64,000 bases of DNA from Alphaproteobacteria bacterium (GTDB lineage: Bacteria; Pseudomonadota; Alphaproteobacteria; Micavibrionales; Micavibrionaceae). The DNA lies in the NCBI GenBank assembly GCA_016794145.1, contig JAEUKP010000022.1:1-64000 (forward strand). The letters are read 5' to 3'. Under the pieces are notes generated by a model. The model saw nothing but the letters and a program-made list of their open reading frames with translations, ran no database searches and was not told the origin of the DNA. Below, one piece after another: positions 53,536 through 63,081 of the stretch; position 1 is the stretch's first letter; each line of letters opens with the position of its first letter. Position numbers and translations under genes: made by a program.

Positions 53536-54375
53536 CTACTCTGCTCCGCATTTATCTTCTTTAAGGGGTTCAATCGCAACCAATTCCTGTGTTACCGAAA
53601 AATTGTGGTAATCAACTGTCATGGCTTGAATAACACCATTCTCAAGCAATCTCATCGTCATTTCATAATCTGATGTTGTCTGATTATCACTTTGTGAATT
53701 CGGGAAAATAGCAAGGCGCATCGGCCACCCACATTGTCCAAGCAACGGATCAGTTGAGTCAGCACATATTTCCTTTCCAATCACAGCATTCATTTCAACA
53801 GGGCCTTTATCGTCGCTACCATCAAAAATATCCGCGTTCACAAATTTTTTTCCTTTTTGTGCGTCTTCAATAAGTTTGATTGTATGCGCCGCAGGGAATA
53901 GGGTTTCTGGCTTCAACTTAAAAGACAGCCCCTCAGGAATCGAGAATTTAGCAATCCCAAAAGACTCTCCTGGTGTTTTTTCTGTCAGGGTTGCCAGTCC
54001 ACGCAACTCCTGATCTTGCTCCCCATTCGTCGTACGAGCAGACGAGAAATTAAGCAATTTCGCATCAAATGTCTCAAAACTTGTAAATTTAGATTTAACC
54101 TCTAAAGGCGGGCTGCCTGTATATTCGTAGTTGAGAGAAAATTGATGATCAGAAATCCATCCGTCACAAGATTTTTTTAAACTAAACAGCATCTTACCGC
54201 GAACATCCAGGACCTGTGACCCTGTTTGTGACGATTTCATGCGAATATTATAAATTGCTTTATGAGAAGCCAAGTCAACAGCCTGCGCGGCTTGTGGAAA
54301 AAAAACCACGCCCGCAGTTAAAAGATTATATAACAGACAAAGAGACGCACGCCTCAGGGATGATTTCCCAGACAT
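53536..54375 (-). CDS. EipB-like periplasmic protein (DUF1849)
   Basis: 279 residues with a Sec signal peptide ([20 protein letters not shown], cleavage probably after AQA). The mature part is beta-rich and matches DUF1849: [16 protein letters not shown], then [26 protein letters not shown], [16 protein letters not shown] [20 protein letters not shown], and [20 protein letters not shown]. The family includes EipB of Brucella, a periplasmic beta-spiral protein needed for envelope integrity. GAGGTTCAAT supports the ATG at 54375 over one seven codons upstream. It lies directly before divK. Cysteines at about 82, 219 and 228 could form a disulfide. Confidence 0.85.
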   Translation of the reverse strand: MSGKSSLRRASLCLLYNLLTAGVVFFPQAAQAVDLASHKAIYNIRMKSSQTGSQVLDVRGKMLFSLKKSCDGWISDHQFSLNYEYTGSPPLEVKSKFTSFETFDAKLLNFSSARTTNGEQDQELRGLATLTEKTPGESFGIAKFSIPEGLSFKLKPETLFPAAHTIKLIEDAQKGKKFVNADIFDGSDDKGPVEMNAVIGKEICADSTDPLLGQCGWPMRLAIFPNSQSDNQTTSDYEMTMRLLENGVIQAMTVDYHNFSVTQELVAIEPLKEDKCGAE

Positions 54376-54608
54376 ATTGAACCTCAACCAACTCATCCTT
54401 CTATCTTACATGATCCGGTATTATTTAGCTACAGACGCAGCCTAACCAAAGGCAGAATTATAATCTGGAAAATTTTGCCGGATGACAAAAATCCTCTAAA
54501 GGCAAAAATAACCACATCATTTATTTTCCAGCTCTTTTTACCTGATTTCTTTGAAAATCCCAACCTTAAAAATCATTGTTTTTCAACAAATTAGTTAAAA
54601 TTTTGGTT

Positions 54609-54624
54609 TGGCATGGCTTTCGCA
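54609..54624 (+). promoter_or_regulatory. Sigma-54-like promoter upstream of the GGDEF gene
   Basis: TGGCAT-GGCTT-TCGCA resembles the -24/-12 consensus TGGCAC-N5-TTGCA with two mismatches, at correct spacing and about 43 bp before the ATG. The 291-bp spacer 54376-54666 otherwise shows no gene. This is weak evidence on its own. Confidence 0.25.
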
Positions 54625-54666
54625 GAGACTCCTCCATAGGGACAACACACGATAACAGGTACGAAA

Positions 54667-55371
54667 ATGACATCACTTTACAGTTCGATTAACCAAAACA
54701 CGGCCCATAAAATTCCAGAACCTATCCTCTTAATAGAAAGAGAAAACTCAACCCCATCGTATAAAGCTGTTGAGAATGCACTTTCAACAACTACCGCCAG
54801 GCTGAACCGTGCCGAAGCGGACTTAGAGGCCAGCCGCATTCAGATCGAGCAGTTAAAATATCAATTATCAGAAATGGAAAAAGTTGCTACGACCGACCTT
54901 TTGACAGGACTTAAAAACAGACGTGGTTTCGAAGATAATTTTGCACGCGAGCTGGATAGGACACGGAGAGGAAAATCTATCGGGGGCGTCCTGGTCGTCA
55001 TCGATCTGGATAGTTTTAAAGCCATCAACGATACTTATGGACATCAAGCCGGGGATGCCTGCCTGCAACTGGTGGCTAAAATCTTGTCAGGAGAAATCCG
55101 CACAATGGACACAGCCTCACGACTGGGCGGTGATGAATTTGTCTTGTTGATGACAGATTCAACGCAGGAATTATTATTAACCCGCGTTCAAAATATTGCG
55201 TGGAAACTCAACCATCTTAGCCTTTCCTGGGGAGACAACCAAATCCCGATCAACGCAAGCGTTGGAATCAAGCCATACCATAAAGGCGATAAAGCCGATA
55301 CTATCTTTGCCCAAGCTGACCAAAGTATGTACAAGGATAAAAAAAGGGACAAGAAAGAGGATATTCAATAG
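54667..55371 (+). CDS. GGDEF-domain diguanylate cyclase
   Basis: 234 residues. Residues about 35-75 form a coiled coil (LNRAEADLEASRIQIEQLKY), and residues about 77-230 a GGDEF domain with TTDLLTGLKNRRGFEDNF, VVIDLDSFKAINDTYGHQAG and the active site SRLGGDEFV. The RxxD product-inhibition site RTMD stands five residues before GGDEF. There is no sensory domain or membrane segment. It should make cyclic di-GMP in the cytoplasm, perhaps activated by dimerisation through the coiled coil. It faces away from the eipB-divK-pleD unit, which contains the other cyclase of this region. Confidence 0.93.
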   Translation: MTSLYSSINQNTAHKIPEPILLIERENSTPSYKAVENALSTTTARLNRAEADLEASRIQIEQLKYQLSEMEKVATTDLLTGLKNRRGFEDNFARELDRTRRGKSIGGVLVVIDLDSFKAINDTYGHQAGDACLQLVAKILSGEIRTMDTASRLGGDEFVLLMTDSTQELLLTRVQNIAWKLNHLSLSWGDNQIPINASVGIKPYHKGDKADTIFAQADQSMYKDKKRDKKEDIQ

Positions 55372-55517
55372 AGTTTGGATCTTGCCTTCCGTTTTTCCCC
55401 TGTGATGGCGCACATTTTCCTCCCCCTTACCCCACAATGTGCACCTCATCTCCCCCCGGTTGTCCCCACCACAATCGGGGGGTCTTTATATACAGACGAG
55501 ACAATCACAAAAATGAA

Positions 55518-55539
55518 AAAGGCCGCTATAGCGGCCTTT
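55518..55539. terminator. Terminator between the GGDEF gene and the small-peptide operon
   Basis: AAAGGCCGC-TATA-GCGGCCTTT is a perfect 9-bp stem. On the minus strand it is followed by TTCATTTTT and ends the three-gene operon at 55562-56829. On the plus strand it could also stop read-through from the GGDEF gene. Confidence 0.85.
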
Positions 55540-55561
55540 GCGAGAGACTAAAATAACATTC

Positions 55562-55657
55562 CTAAAGCGCCATACTTGTGCCTGGCGCGAAATATGTGCC
55601 ATTTTTGGGGTCTAAGCTTTTCACTGCCGCTGCTGCTGAGCTTTTTCCTAGTTTCAT
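55562..55657 (-). CDS. 31-residue peptide, last gene of an unknown operon
   Basis: An ATG at 55657 with an ideal ribosome-binding site (GGAGG six bases upstream) opens a frame of 31 codons ending in TAG: MKLGKSSAAAAVKSLDPKNG then TYFAPGTSMAL. It starts 15 bp after the preceding gene and is followed by a clean terminator at 55518-55539, so it is the last gene of a compact operon. The peptide has a basic, alanine-rich N-terminal half and a C-terminal half with Pro/Gly and no cysteine. No family is recognised. It might be a precursor peptide, a signalling peptide or a small regulator. Expression seems likely from the signals; the function is unknown. Confidence 0.65.
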   Translation of the reverse strand: MKLGKSSAAAAVKSLDPKNGTYFAPGTSMAL

Positions 55658-55672
55658 TTTATGCCTCCAATT

Positions 55673-56227
55673 TTATACCGCGTTTACAATCACACTGTAG
55701 ATTTTGGTTAGTTCTTCTTTAGATTTACCTAACCTAAATCCTCTATATAACTCACTATGTCCCAGTTTTGTAAGATAGTCAACTAATTTTGTTGAGTTAT
55801 CCACATCTTCGAACTCCCCAACAATTTGACACATTTTTATGGTTATGTCAAGCAATTGCGCAAATAAAATATGTTTTTGTGATGGATCAAATCCAGCACG
55901 GTAAATACCTATCGAGGGCTGTTCCAGCTCATAAATCGCCAATCCATAGATCAACGCCATGACATCAAGATCAACAGCCTTGGTGTTTAAAGGGCACACC
56001 AAATAGGCGGTATCCTCACTAACATAGCGGAAATCAGGTTCACGACCGGAAATGACCTTGATTTTGTAGTTCCTTTCCTTGGAAAGAGCAAGAAGCCGCC
56101 GCCCCTCTGGAATGGTCGACAGGAGAGAAGCCGATTCGGACAGAATAGCATCCATCAAGGGATGCGCATAAGAATCAACCACTGGTGGCGTTCCGGATGA
56201 ACCAAAATCTTTTGACACATCATTCAT
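55673..56227 (-). CDS. Unknown protein of the peptide operon (184 residues)
   Basis: Not recognised. A hydrophilic N terminus (MNDVSKDFGSSGTPPVVDSY) is followed by a compact domain with alternating strands and helices: SLLSTIPEGRRLLALSKERN, YKIKVISGREPDFRYVSEDT, AYLVCPLNTKAVDLDVMALI and LLDITIKMCQIVGEF. The strand-then-helix layout with an N-P-like segment (CPLNTKAVD) before a long helix recalls small metallopeptidase-like folds, but the helix reads YGLAIYELEQ with no HExxH, so catalysis of that type is not expected. There is no signal peptide. It starts 17 bp after the first gene and stops 15 bp before the peptide gene. Confidence 0.7.
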   Translation of the reverse strand: MNDVSKDFGSSGTPPVVDSYAHPLMDAILSESASLLSTIPEGRRLLALSKERNYKIKVISGREPDFRYVSEDTAYLVCPLNTKAVDLDVMALIYGLAIYELEQPSIGIYRAGFDPSQKHILFAQLLDITIKMCQIVGEFEDVDNSTKLVDYLTKLGHSELYRGFRLGKSKEELTKIYSVIVNAV

Positions 56228-56244
56228 GTATATGACCTATTTTC

Positions 56245-56829
56245 CTATTGTATATTTTCAAGTGTCAACATGCGTTTGGGGAACGTCGAAACTTTTCCAT
56301 CTGGCGAAACCCTGATTAACACCTCCATAGGGGAGCTATCATACAAAGCGGGAGCACTAACCAAAAATTCACCCGTGGTTTCATCACGATCTATCTGCAG
56401 CCCCTCTGGGACAACATCAAGGGACTCCCGCCGTTCCTCGTCATAAAGGTCAATATAGGGAATCTCTGCTACATTTTTCAGAAGGATAATCTCCCCCTCT
56501 GGAAGACGGACATAGCAATAATAGAAATGGAGATACGCCAGAACTGTTTCAGACGTAATGTTTAATTCATTCTGGCGTACCATTTCCTGAATCGCCGTAT
56601 CGGCCCCATCCATGTAAAAGAAATCTTCCCCATTGCTGATGAAATCCATCGAAAACGTTGGAAGCGAAGAAAAATTTGTCAGGCGATATAAAAGAAAATT
56701 CTGCAGGAAAGGAAGGCGTGTACATTTCCCTTCGCTTGTGACAGGCGTAAACATAACCGATTCCGCCGCGCTTCTTACGCGGCCAATCATTTCAATTGTC
56801 TTATCCCTGTCGAGTCTGTGCCAAATCAT
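56245..56829 (-). CDS. Unknown protein, first gene of the peptide operon (194 residues)
   Basis: Not recognised. Mixed alpha/beta, with no signal peptide or membrane segment. Text such as EDFFYMDGADTAIQEMVRQN followed by YLHFYYCYVRLPEGEIILLK and RVSPDGKVSTFPKRML suggests a beta-rich C-terminal half. Before the ATG there is no Shine-Dalgarno sequence, but a TATATA box ends about 8 bp upstream, so the message may be leaderless. It leads a tight three-gene unit (gaps of 17 and 15 bp) with the 184-residue protein and the 31-residue peptide. Repeats fill the region upstream. Confidence 0.7.
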   Translation of the reverse strand: MIWHRLDRDKTIEMIGRVRSAAESVMFTPVTSEGKCTRLPFLQNFLLYRLTNFSSLPTFSMDFISNGEDFFYMDGADTAIQEMVRQNELNITSETVLAYLHFYYCYVRLPEGEIILLKNVAEIPYIDLYDEERRESLDVVPEGLQIDRDETTGEFLVSAPALYDSSPMEVLIRVSPDGKVSTFPKRMLTLENIQ

Positions 56830-56914
56830 ACGGACATATATACATCAAACAGAGAAAAAACGAAAGATCGGGCAAGCAAAATATTGAATTTATTAGAAAA
56901 GATTTCCTACAGAA

Positions 56915-56966
56915 TGTCATCAATTGACAGATTTTGTGACGAGACTCGCGCTTTTTCACCGCAGAG
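56915..56966. mobile_element. Truncated, inverted copy of the MITE
   Basis: TGTCATCAATTGACAGATTT and the following GTGACGAGACTCGCGC match, in reverse, the right half of the element at 15506-15600 with a few changes. Only this half is present and no TA flank adjoins it. It lies upstream of the peptide operon in a 398-bp spacer that holds only repeats. Confidence 0.75.
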
Positions 56967-57021
56967 TTTTCTTCTTCCCTATGGTCATCCGCCGATTTAT
57001 TCGGGGGATCCATCCTTTTTC

Positions 57022-57080
57022 AACCACGAAGTACACGAAGGTCTCGAAGTTTTTTGTACGAAGACGTTTCTTTCGTGGTT
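57022..57080. repeat. Short palindromic element with CCACGAAG motif
   Basis: AACCACGAA (57022-57030) and TTCGTGGTT (57072-57080) are exact inverted repeats, with an internal ACACGAAGG repeat. It is the familiar type of dispersed intergenic palindrome. No gene is present. Confidence 0.6.
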
Positions 57081-57118
57081 CAATCTTATAGGCCACCTTT
57101 GAAAACCCTTATAGCCTC

Positions 57119-57236
57119 ACCAAATAAGAATGAGCATTTTAGATGGTTCTTTTTGTAGTCGCCCCGCTCACGAGGCTTGCGAGAGGGGGGGTGAGGGGGC
57201 AAAGATCACCGCTCGGATCAATCATTCTTATTTGGT
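57119..57236. repeat. Second nested palindromic element
   Basis: The outer arms ACCAAATAAGAATGA (57119-57133) and TCATTCTTATTTGGT (57222-57236) are perfect 15-bp inverted repeats. The inner arms GCCCCGCTCAC (about 57160-57170) and GTGAGGGGGC (57191-57200) form a GC-rich hairpin. The right outer arm includes the last codons and stop of the CDF gene. Its layout mirrors that of the element at 7595-7723. Confidence 0.65.
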
Positions 57237-58169
57237 TTGGCTATATGTGACAAGAAGATCACGATGTCGACTATCCTGAAGATCACCTGCAGGGTCAATA
57301 TGAATCATAATTTCTGAATTCGGAAAATCAAGAAGGATTGCACACTCAATCTCCCTTGAAATATCATGGGCAGAAGACAGTGATAATTCAGACTCTAATT
57401 CAATATCAAATGAAATAAAGGTTTTTGTCCCGGATCTGGTGGTCCGTAAATCATGCATCCCCAAGACAGAAGGATGTGATTTGATTTTTGCAATAATCTG
57501 ATGCCGGAGATCATCCGGCAATTCTTGATCAAGCAACATTCCAAAGGCATTCAAGACAATTTTATAAGAAGTCCGCGCCATGATAGCGGCAACACCGATT
57601 GCACTCAGGGGATCAAGCCAATTTCCAAAAAACTCGATATAATCCGCAAATACAACAATCAGAACAGATCCATTAATCAAAATATCAGAACTGTAATGTA
57701 GGGAATCCGCCTCAACAGCGAGAGATTCTGAATGATCCGCCCCTGCTTTTTGTACTTTTGCGATCACAGCAGAAAGAAAAACAGAAACAGCCATAAAAAT
57801 CATTGTCCAAACATGCCCCGTCATCTCAACTGGGTGAAGGAAACGCCCGAAAGATTCCAGAACCAGGAACATGCCACCCCCGGCCAGCATCATTGCCTGA
57901 ATCAAGGCTGCAATCCCTTCGACCTTACCATGACCATGGCGATGATTATCATCAGCAGGCTTCATAGCCCACTGAACAGAGATTAAAGTCATTAAGGAAA
58001 GTCCTATATCACTCAGCGAATCAATTAATGCCGATAAAACGGCAGCAGACCCACTCAGATACAGAGCTATGGATTTTACAACAACAAGGGTTAATACAAG
58101 AATAACGGTGATTGTACTGCTCGTAACCGCTGGATTGTTTTTGAATTTTTCGAGAAGACGTCGTTTCAT
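57228..58169 (-). CDS. Cation diffusion facilitator, FieF-like metal exporter
   Basis: A CDF transporter of 313 residues expected to export divalent metals such as Zn2+, Fe2+ or Mn2+ by proton antiport. About six membrane helices occupy residues 15-220. The transport-site residues are visible as ALIDSLSDIG in helix 2 and DSLHYSSDIL in helix 5 (a DxxxD and HxxxD pair, FieF type). The C-terminal cytoplasmic domain (about 220-300) has HDLRTTRSGTKTFISFDIEL and IMIHIDPAGD. Metal choice cannot be read with certainty. The stop codon is supplied by a palindromic repeat. Confidence 0.92.
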   Translation of the reverse strand: MKRRLLEKFKNNPAVTSSTITVILVLTLVVVKSIALYLSGSAAVLSALIDSLSDIGLSLMTLISVQWAMKPADDNHRHGHGKVEGIAALIQAMMLAGGGMFLVLESFGRFLHPVEMTGHVWTMIFMAVSVFLSAVIAKVQKAGADHSESLAVEADSLHYSSDILINGSVLIVVFADYIEFFGNWLDPLSAIGVAAIMARTSYKIVLNAFGMLLDQELPDDLRHQIIAKIKSHPSVLGMHDLRTTRSGTKTFISFDIELESELSLSSAHDISREIECAILLDFPNSEIMIHIDPAGDLQDSRHRDLLVTYSQTK

Positions 58170-58367
58170 AGGCCGAAATTAACCAAATTTGATGGAAGAA
58201 TCAACGCCAGAAATTAGTCATAGCTTACACCAGATAAATTGAGTTATTGTTATTTGAACTCTGCTATATCTGCTTCCACGGAGTTAAATTTTTTTGACTG
58301 CATTTGATTTTAGTTGTAGGTTCCCACACCAACAATCTTTGATTATGGATAAAAACGGCAGAATAAA

Positions 58368-59603
58368 ATGAGTACACTTTTAGAAAAAATTGGGTTATCA
58401 AATAAACAGGAACCCACTGGAAACCCTGAACTCAGTATAGCTGACTTGTTTGAGACTCTAGCCTTAAAAAGCGTTCCTGATTCTCGATCTACATGTCTTC
58501 TTGACGCCAATCAAGATCATGGTGCACCGTCTAACACATTGGATTTACTTGATAAACTTAGAGCAGCGACACAATTTAAAAACCCAATTTCAGATTATGT
58601 AGAGGACCATTGTAAGCCTGGCTCTAAGGGCTTGTCTCGTACTCAGATTGCTTTAGTGTTGGCTTACGTCCAGTTTCGCTCCGCTCCTACCAACATAGAA
58701 ATAGCTTCTCTTTTAGCCCAAATCATCCGTCTTTCGCTTGATCAGGACCCTATAATATCAGTCGCTCGTAATTTGAGCGATGAACTTTTGGGTAAACAAG
58801 ATCACTCTACGCTCCTTCATCAGGGTGTCTCTACATTTGCTCAGCATCTAAATGTTCCCTTCTTAGGACCAGCTACTCTGAGTTTTGTCGAATTGCTACT
58901 TATGGACCGTCGTCAAAGAAAAAATCAACGAATTCCAAATACTTATGACAATTTTTCCACCCTATTTACTACCCTAAAAGAATCCTATCCAGACGATCTA
59001 ATATTCAAAGTGAGGCCAGCATTACTCAATGCGACATTAGAGAGATTTATTCTTGGTCGTACAAAAATCATTATCGGTTTTCTTCATTTGCTTCCCCCTG
59101 ATGCTGACATTTATAAAAGAGTTTCGATTGATGAATGTACAAAGGATTTAAAAGAAGAAGACCCATTTGTAACTCTATGCTCAGGACTCATACGTCTTGC
59201 CATCCGAGAATCTTCCTCTGCAGGTAAAGATGGTGTCGTTGGTATTTATGAGAGTCTTGTTACCCCCTATGCTGGCCTTTTCTCGAAAGAAAGTTTCAGG
59301 CTTGTGAATGCATGGGTTTCCGCCCATATAGGTGAGTCTGGGGTAGAAGATGCTCATAAACATGATGCCATACACCATGCAATCTCATTTATCCGTCAGA
59401 CCCCTCTCAGCAAAGAAGATTTAGATATTATACTTGAACGGGAGCTAAAATTAGTTGAAGCACGCAATCAACAAGCCATCGCATTTTTTAATAGAATAAA
59501 AGGCGTTTCTAATGAAAGCATGGGGGAAAATGCCTTTATTCTTCCAAACCCCCATCAAAAGAGAGCTTTCTTGGAGGCTCTTACTCACTTAGCGCCATGG
59601 TAA
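58368..59603 (+). CDS. Hypothetical protein (411 residues)
   Basis: Not recognised. It is largely helical and hydrophilic, with no signal peptide or clear membrane helix. Features include LSRTQIALVLAYVQFRSAPT near residues 90-110, FIRQTPLSKEDLDIILEREL near residue 345 and a basic patch MDRRQRKNQR near residue 185. The ribosome-binding site is weak. It stands between the divergently read CDF gene (198-bp gap with nothing recognisable) and alaS (181-bp gap). AT-rich codon use contrasts strongly with alaS, which follows. It is the kind of orphan found between housekeeping genes; no function is proposed. Confidence 0.65.
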   Translation: MSTLLEKIGLSNKQEPTGNPELSIADLFETLALKSVPDSRSTCLLDANQDHGAPSNTLDLLDKLRAATQFKNPISDYVEDHCKPGSKGLSRTQIALVLAYVQFRSAPTNIEIASLLAQIIRLSLDQDPIISVARNLSDELLGKQDHSTLLHQGVSTFAQHLNVPFLGPATLSFVELLLMDRRQRKNQRIPNTYDNFSTLFTTLKESYPDDLIFKVRPALLNATLERFILGRTKIIIGFLHLLPPDADIYKRVSIDECTKDLKEEDPFVTLCSGLIRLAIRESSSAGKDGVVGIYESLVTPYAGLFSKESFRLVNAWVSAHIGESGVEDAHKHDAIHHAISFIRQTPLSKEDLDIILERELKLVEARNQQAIAFFNRIKGVSNESMGENAFILPNPHQKRAFLEALTHLAPW

Positions 59604-59784
59604 CCTACCACCAAAATCTGCACCAGATGTAACTAACCTCAACTATCAATAAGCTACATTAATTTGGAGCGAAGCGGTCAAGAACTATAAAATCGGTTAT
59701 AACCTCGCCCCCACTTAAAACTTCTTTGAAAAATAACCATTTTTCGTCTAGTGTACTTGCCTCAACGATAGAAAGATTTTTACC

Positions 59785-62433
59785 ATGATGAAGACCGTCA
59801 AAGACATTCGTACCGATTATTTGGGTTATTTTGAAAAACAAGGCCACACCATTGTGCCGTCCAGCTCTTTGGTTCCAAACAATGACCCGACCCTGATGTT
59901 TGTCAATTCGGGCATGGTGCAGTTCAAAGACGTCTTTACCGGCAAAGAAAAACGCCCCTATACCCGCGCCACCACAGCCCAAAAATCCGTGCGCGCCGGC
60001 GGGAAACACAATGATCTGGACAATGTCGGATATACCGCCCGTCACCACACGTTTTTTGAAATGCTGGGAAACTTCTCGTTTGGCGATTATTTCAAACCGG
60101 ATGCCATTCCCTTTGCATGGGATGTCGTGACCAAAGTCTTGGGGTTACCACCGGAAAAACTCTGCGTTACCGTCTACCACGACGATGACGAGGCCGCGAA
60201 TATCTGGAAAAAAGTCTCCGGCTTCTCCGACAGCAAAATTATCCGCATCAATTCGATGGATAATTTCTGGATGATGGGTGACACCGGCCCCTGCGGCCCG
60301 TGTTCGGAAATCTTTTATGACCATGGCGATAAAATCTGGGGAGGCCCTCCCGGATCCGCGGAACAGGATGGCGACCGCTTTATTGAGATCTGGAATCTGG
60401 TGTTCATGCAATACGAACAACTGGCCGATGGTAGCCGCGTGCCATTACCAAAACCCTCCATTGACACAGGGATGGGTCTGGAACGCGTGGCATCTATTCT
60501 GCAAGGCAAACAAAACAATTTCGACATTGATATTTTCCAGGCCATCATCAAACATTCGGCCGATTTGACCGGCGTTGCGCCTGACGGAGCGCAGGTTGCC
60601 TCGCACCGCGTCATTGCCGACCACTTGCGCGCCGCTGCCTTCCTGATTGCCGATGGGGTTATGCCATCGAACGAAGGGCGTGGGTATGTTCTGCGCCGGA
60701 TTATGCGCCGTGGGATGCGTCATGCGCATTTGCTGGGCGCCAAAGACCCTCTGTTGGTCAAACTCTTCCCCACCCTGCAAACCATGATGGGCGAGGCCTA
60801 TCCGGAACTGTATTCCGCGCAGGCCCTGATTTCCGAAACCTTGCGGATGGAAGAAACGAAATTCAAACAAACCCTGGATCGTGGTCTGAAACTGTTGGAT
60901 GACGAAGCCGCAAAGCTCGGCGATGGCCAGACTTTGAACGGCGAAATTGCCTTCAAGCTCTACGACACCTATGGCTTCCCTCTGGATTTGACACAAGACG
61001 CGCTGAAAGCCAAAAATATCGGCGTTGATATGGACGGGTTTAACGCCTGTATGGAGAAACAACGCGCCGATGCCCGCAAAGCCTGGGCCGGATCGGGCGA
61101 TGTTGCCACCGAAAAAATCTGGTTTGATTTGGCCGAAAAAACCGCCTCCAGCGAGTTTCTGGGCTATGATAAAGATCACAGCGAAGCGCAAATCGTGGCG
61201 ATTGTCAAAGACGGGGCCTTGGTCTCCTCCGCCTCGGCCGGAGATAACGTGCAAATCCTGTTAAACCAAACGCCATTCTATGCCGAATCCGGCGGACAAG
61301 TCGGAGATACCGGCGTTCTGGTTCATGACCATTCGGTCTTTACCGTGACCGATACCGCGAAAAAACTGGGCAAATTATACGTGCATGTCGGCCATGTGGA
61401 CTCCGGCACATTTGACGTCGGGAAAGGCGTCGAAGCTCGCGTGGACACCGCACGCCGCACCAAAATCAAGGCGCACCATTCCGTGACCCACCTTCTGCAC
61501 GAAGCCTTGCGCCAGACATTGGGGGATCATATCGCCCAGAAAGGCTCGCTCCAATCGGCAGACCGCACCCGTTTCGACGTGTCGCATCCGGTAGGGATCA
61601 CCGCCGAACAATTGCATCAGGTCGAACGCATGGTCAATGACGAAATCTGGGCCGATACAGAGGTCAGCACCCGCTTGATGGATCTGGATGCTGCCCGTGA
61701 ATCCGGTGCCCGCGCTCTGTTCGGCGAAAAATATGATGATGAAGTCCGTGTCGTTGCCATGGGCCGCCCGAATGCCGCGGGTAAAGTGCCGTTCTCGGTC
61801 GAATTGTGCGGTGGAACACACGTCAAGCGGACGGGCGAAATCGGTCTGTTTAAAATCGTGTCGGAATCAGCCGTCGGATCTGGCGTACGCCGGATTGAAG
61901 CGGTTGCAGGAGCCACCGCCCTCGCCTATCTCGAGGATCAGGAAAACCGCCTGAAAGAAGCCGCCGGAGTGTTGAAATCCACGCCGCAGGATGTGGTCGA
62001 CCGCGTTAAATCGCTGATGGATGATAAGAAGAAACTGGAATCCGAACTCACCGCTCTGCGCCGGAAATTGGCCACAGGGGGCGCGAATGATGCCGCACCT
62101 GCTGCCAAGACCATCGCCGGCATGCAATTTATTGCCCGCGTGATGGAAGATGTTCCGGCCAAGGATTTAAAGCCAATGGCCGATGATCTGAAAGCCAAAA
62201 TCGGATCGGGTGTCATTGCCTTGATCGCGACCGCCGATGGCAAAGCATCTTTGGTCGTCGCCGTCACCGATGATTTGACCGCCAGAATATCCGCGGTCGA
62301 TCTGGTACGCGTAGGCGCCGAAGCCATGGGCGGCAAAGGCGGCGGTGGTCGTCCGGATATGGCACAGGCCGGAGGCACAAATGTCGCCGCCGCCAACGAT
62401 GCCGTCACCGCCATTGAAAAGGCGTTGGGATAA
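59785..62433 (+). CDS. alaS: Alanyl-tRNA synthetase
   Basis: A class II synthetase of 882 residues, normal in length, that charges tRNA-Ala and edits misacylated Ser or Gly. The catalytic core starts [20 protein letters not shown] and contains [15 protein letters not shown] and [17 protein letters not shown]. The editing domain has the zinc motif [14 protein letters not shown] (HxxxH) and [15 protein letters not shown]. The C-Ala domain ends [13 protein letters not shown]. Two ATGs begin the frame and either may be used. The gene is strikingly more GC-rich than its neighbours, like purH, ldh and aatA. Confidence 0.97.
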   Translation: MMKTVKDIRTDYLGYFEKQGHTIVPSSSLVPNNDPTLMFVNSGMVQFKDVFTGKEKRPYTRATTAQKSVRAGGKHNDLDNVGYTARHHTFFEMLGNFSFGDYFKPDAIPFAWDVVTKVLGLPPEKLCVTVYHDDDEAANIWKKVSGFSDSKIIRINSMDNFWMMGDTGPCGPCSEIFYDHGDKIWGGPPGSAEQDGDRFIEIWNLVFMQYEQLADGSRVPLPKPSIDTGMGLERVASILQGKQNNFDIDIFQAIIKHSADLTGVAPDGAQVASHRVIADHLRAAAFLIADGVMPSNEGRGYVLRRIMRRGMRHAHLLGAKDPLLVKLFPTLQTMMGEAYPELYSAQALISETLRMEETKFKQTLDRGLKLLDDEAAKLGDGQTLNGEIAFKLYDTYGFPLDLTQDALKAKNIGVDMDGFNACMEKQRADARKAWAGSGDVATEKIWFDLAEKTASSEFLGYDKDHSEAQIVAIVKDGALVSSASAGDNVQILLNQTPFYAESGGQVGDTGVLVHDHSVFTVTDTAKKLGKLYVHVGHVDSGTFDVGKGVEARVDTARRTKIKAHHSVTHLLHEALRQTLGDHIAQKGSLQSADRTRFDVSHPVGITAEQLHQVERMVNDEIWADTEVSTRLMDLDAARESGARALFGEKYDDEVRVVAMGRPNAAGKVPFSVELCGGTHVKRTGEIGLFKIVSESAVGSGVRRIEAVAGATALAYLEDQENRLKEAAGVLKSTPQDVVDRVKSLMDDKKKLESELTALRRKLATGGANDAAPAAKTIAGMQFIARVMEDVPAKDLKPMADDLKAKIGSGVIALIATADGKASLVVAVTDDLTARISAVDLVRVGAEAMGGKGGGGRPDMAQAGGTNVAAANDAVTAIEKALG

Positions 62434-62471
62434 TATGTGATTGAAAACAAGAAAAACGATAGGATATTTCT

Positions 62472-62705
62472 ATGCCAATGAAGGCTGATGATATTGTTGC
62501 AATGATAAAAACCGCGCTTCCCGATGCACAGGTTGAGTTGACTGATCTTGCGGGAGATGACAATCATTTCCAAGCGCATATTTATTCAGAATCTTTCGCG
62601 GGGAAATCCCGTATTGAACAACATAAAATGGTCTATACCGCCCTTGGTGATAAAATGGGTGGTGACCTTCATGCCTTATCCATTAAAACTTTTTCTTCCC
62701 GGTAA
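62472..62705 (+). CDS. BolA/IbaG-family protein
   Basis: A BolA-fold protein of 77 residues: MKADDIVAMIKTALPDAQVE, FQAHIYSESFAGKSRIEQHK and the C-terminal ALGDKMGGDLHALSIKTFSS. BolA proteins bind monothiol glutaredoxins through a shared [2Fe-2S] cluster, and the next gene is exactly such a glutaredoxin, 31 bp away. The pair probably takes part in iron-sulfur cluster delivery or iron sensing. The length fits the short IbaG-like group rather than the longer BolA type. Confidence 0.94.
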   Translation: MPMKADDIVAMIKTALPDAQVELTDLAGDDNHFQAHIYSESFAGKSRIEQHKMVYTALGDKMGGDLHALSIKTFSSR

Positions 62706-62736
62706 CCCCATCTTATAGAACCAGAAAGTCATACAA

Positions 62737-63078
62737 ATGAGTGAAAATCCAGCCTTTACCCAAATCCGTTCCGATCTCAGCGAAAATGATGTTGTATTGT
62801 ACATGAAAGGCACACATGTCTTTCCACAATGTGGTTTCTCTGCTGTTGTTGTTAACATTCTTACAAATCTTGGCGTCACTTTCAAATCCGTAAATGTTTT
62901 AGAGGATGATGAGATCCGCCAAGCGATTAAAGAATACGCAAATTGGCCTACAATCCCCCAGCTTTATATCAAGGGTGAATTTATAGGTGGATGCGATATT
63001 GTAAAGGAAATGTTCTCAGATGGAGATCTGCAAAAACTTTTGAAAGACAAAGGAATTCCTCTTGATAATGCGGCGTAA
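62737..63078 (+). CDS. grxD: Monothiol glutaredoxin, Grx4 type
   Basis: A glutaredoxin of 113 residues with the CGFS motif (Cys32 in FPQCGFSAVVV) and the glutathione-binding WPTIPQLYIKGEFIGGCDIV. Monothiol glutaredoxins carry and transfer [2Fe-2S] clusters; they do not act as ordinary disulfide reductases. The adjacent BolA-family gene supports a Grx-BolA complex. A flavoprotein gene begins 3 bp after the stop. Confidence 0.96.
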   Translation: MSENPAFTQIRSDLSENDVVLYMKGTHVFPQCGFSAVVVNILTNLGVTFKSVNVLEDDEIRQAIKEYANWPTIPQLYIKGEFIGGCDIVKEMFSDGDLQKLLKDKGIPLDNAA

Positions 63079-63081
63079 CCC

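Noticed and set aside
60445..61254. 269-codon frame antisense to alaS.
   Set aside because: Shadow of a conserved, GC-rich synthetase gene; no start signals.
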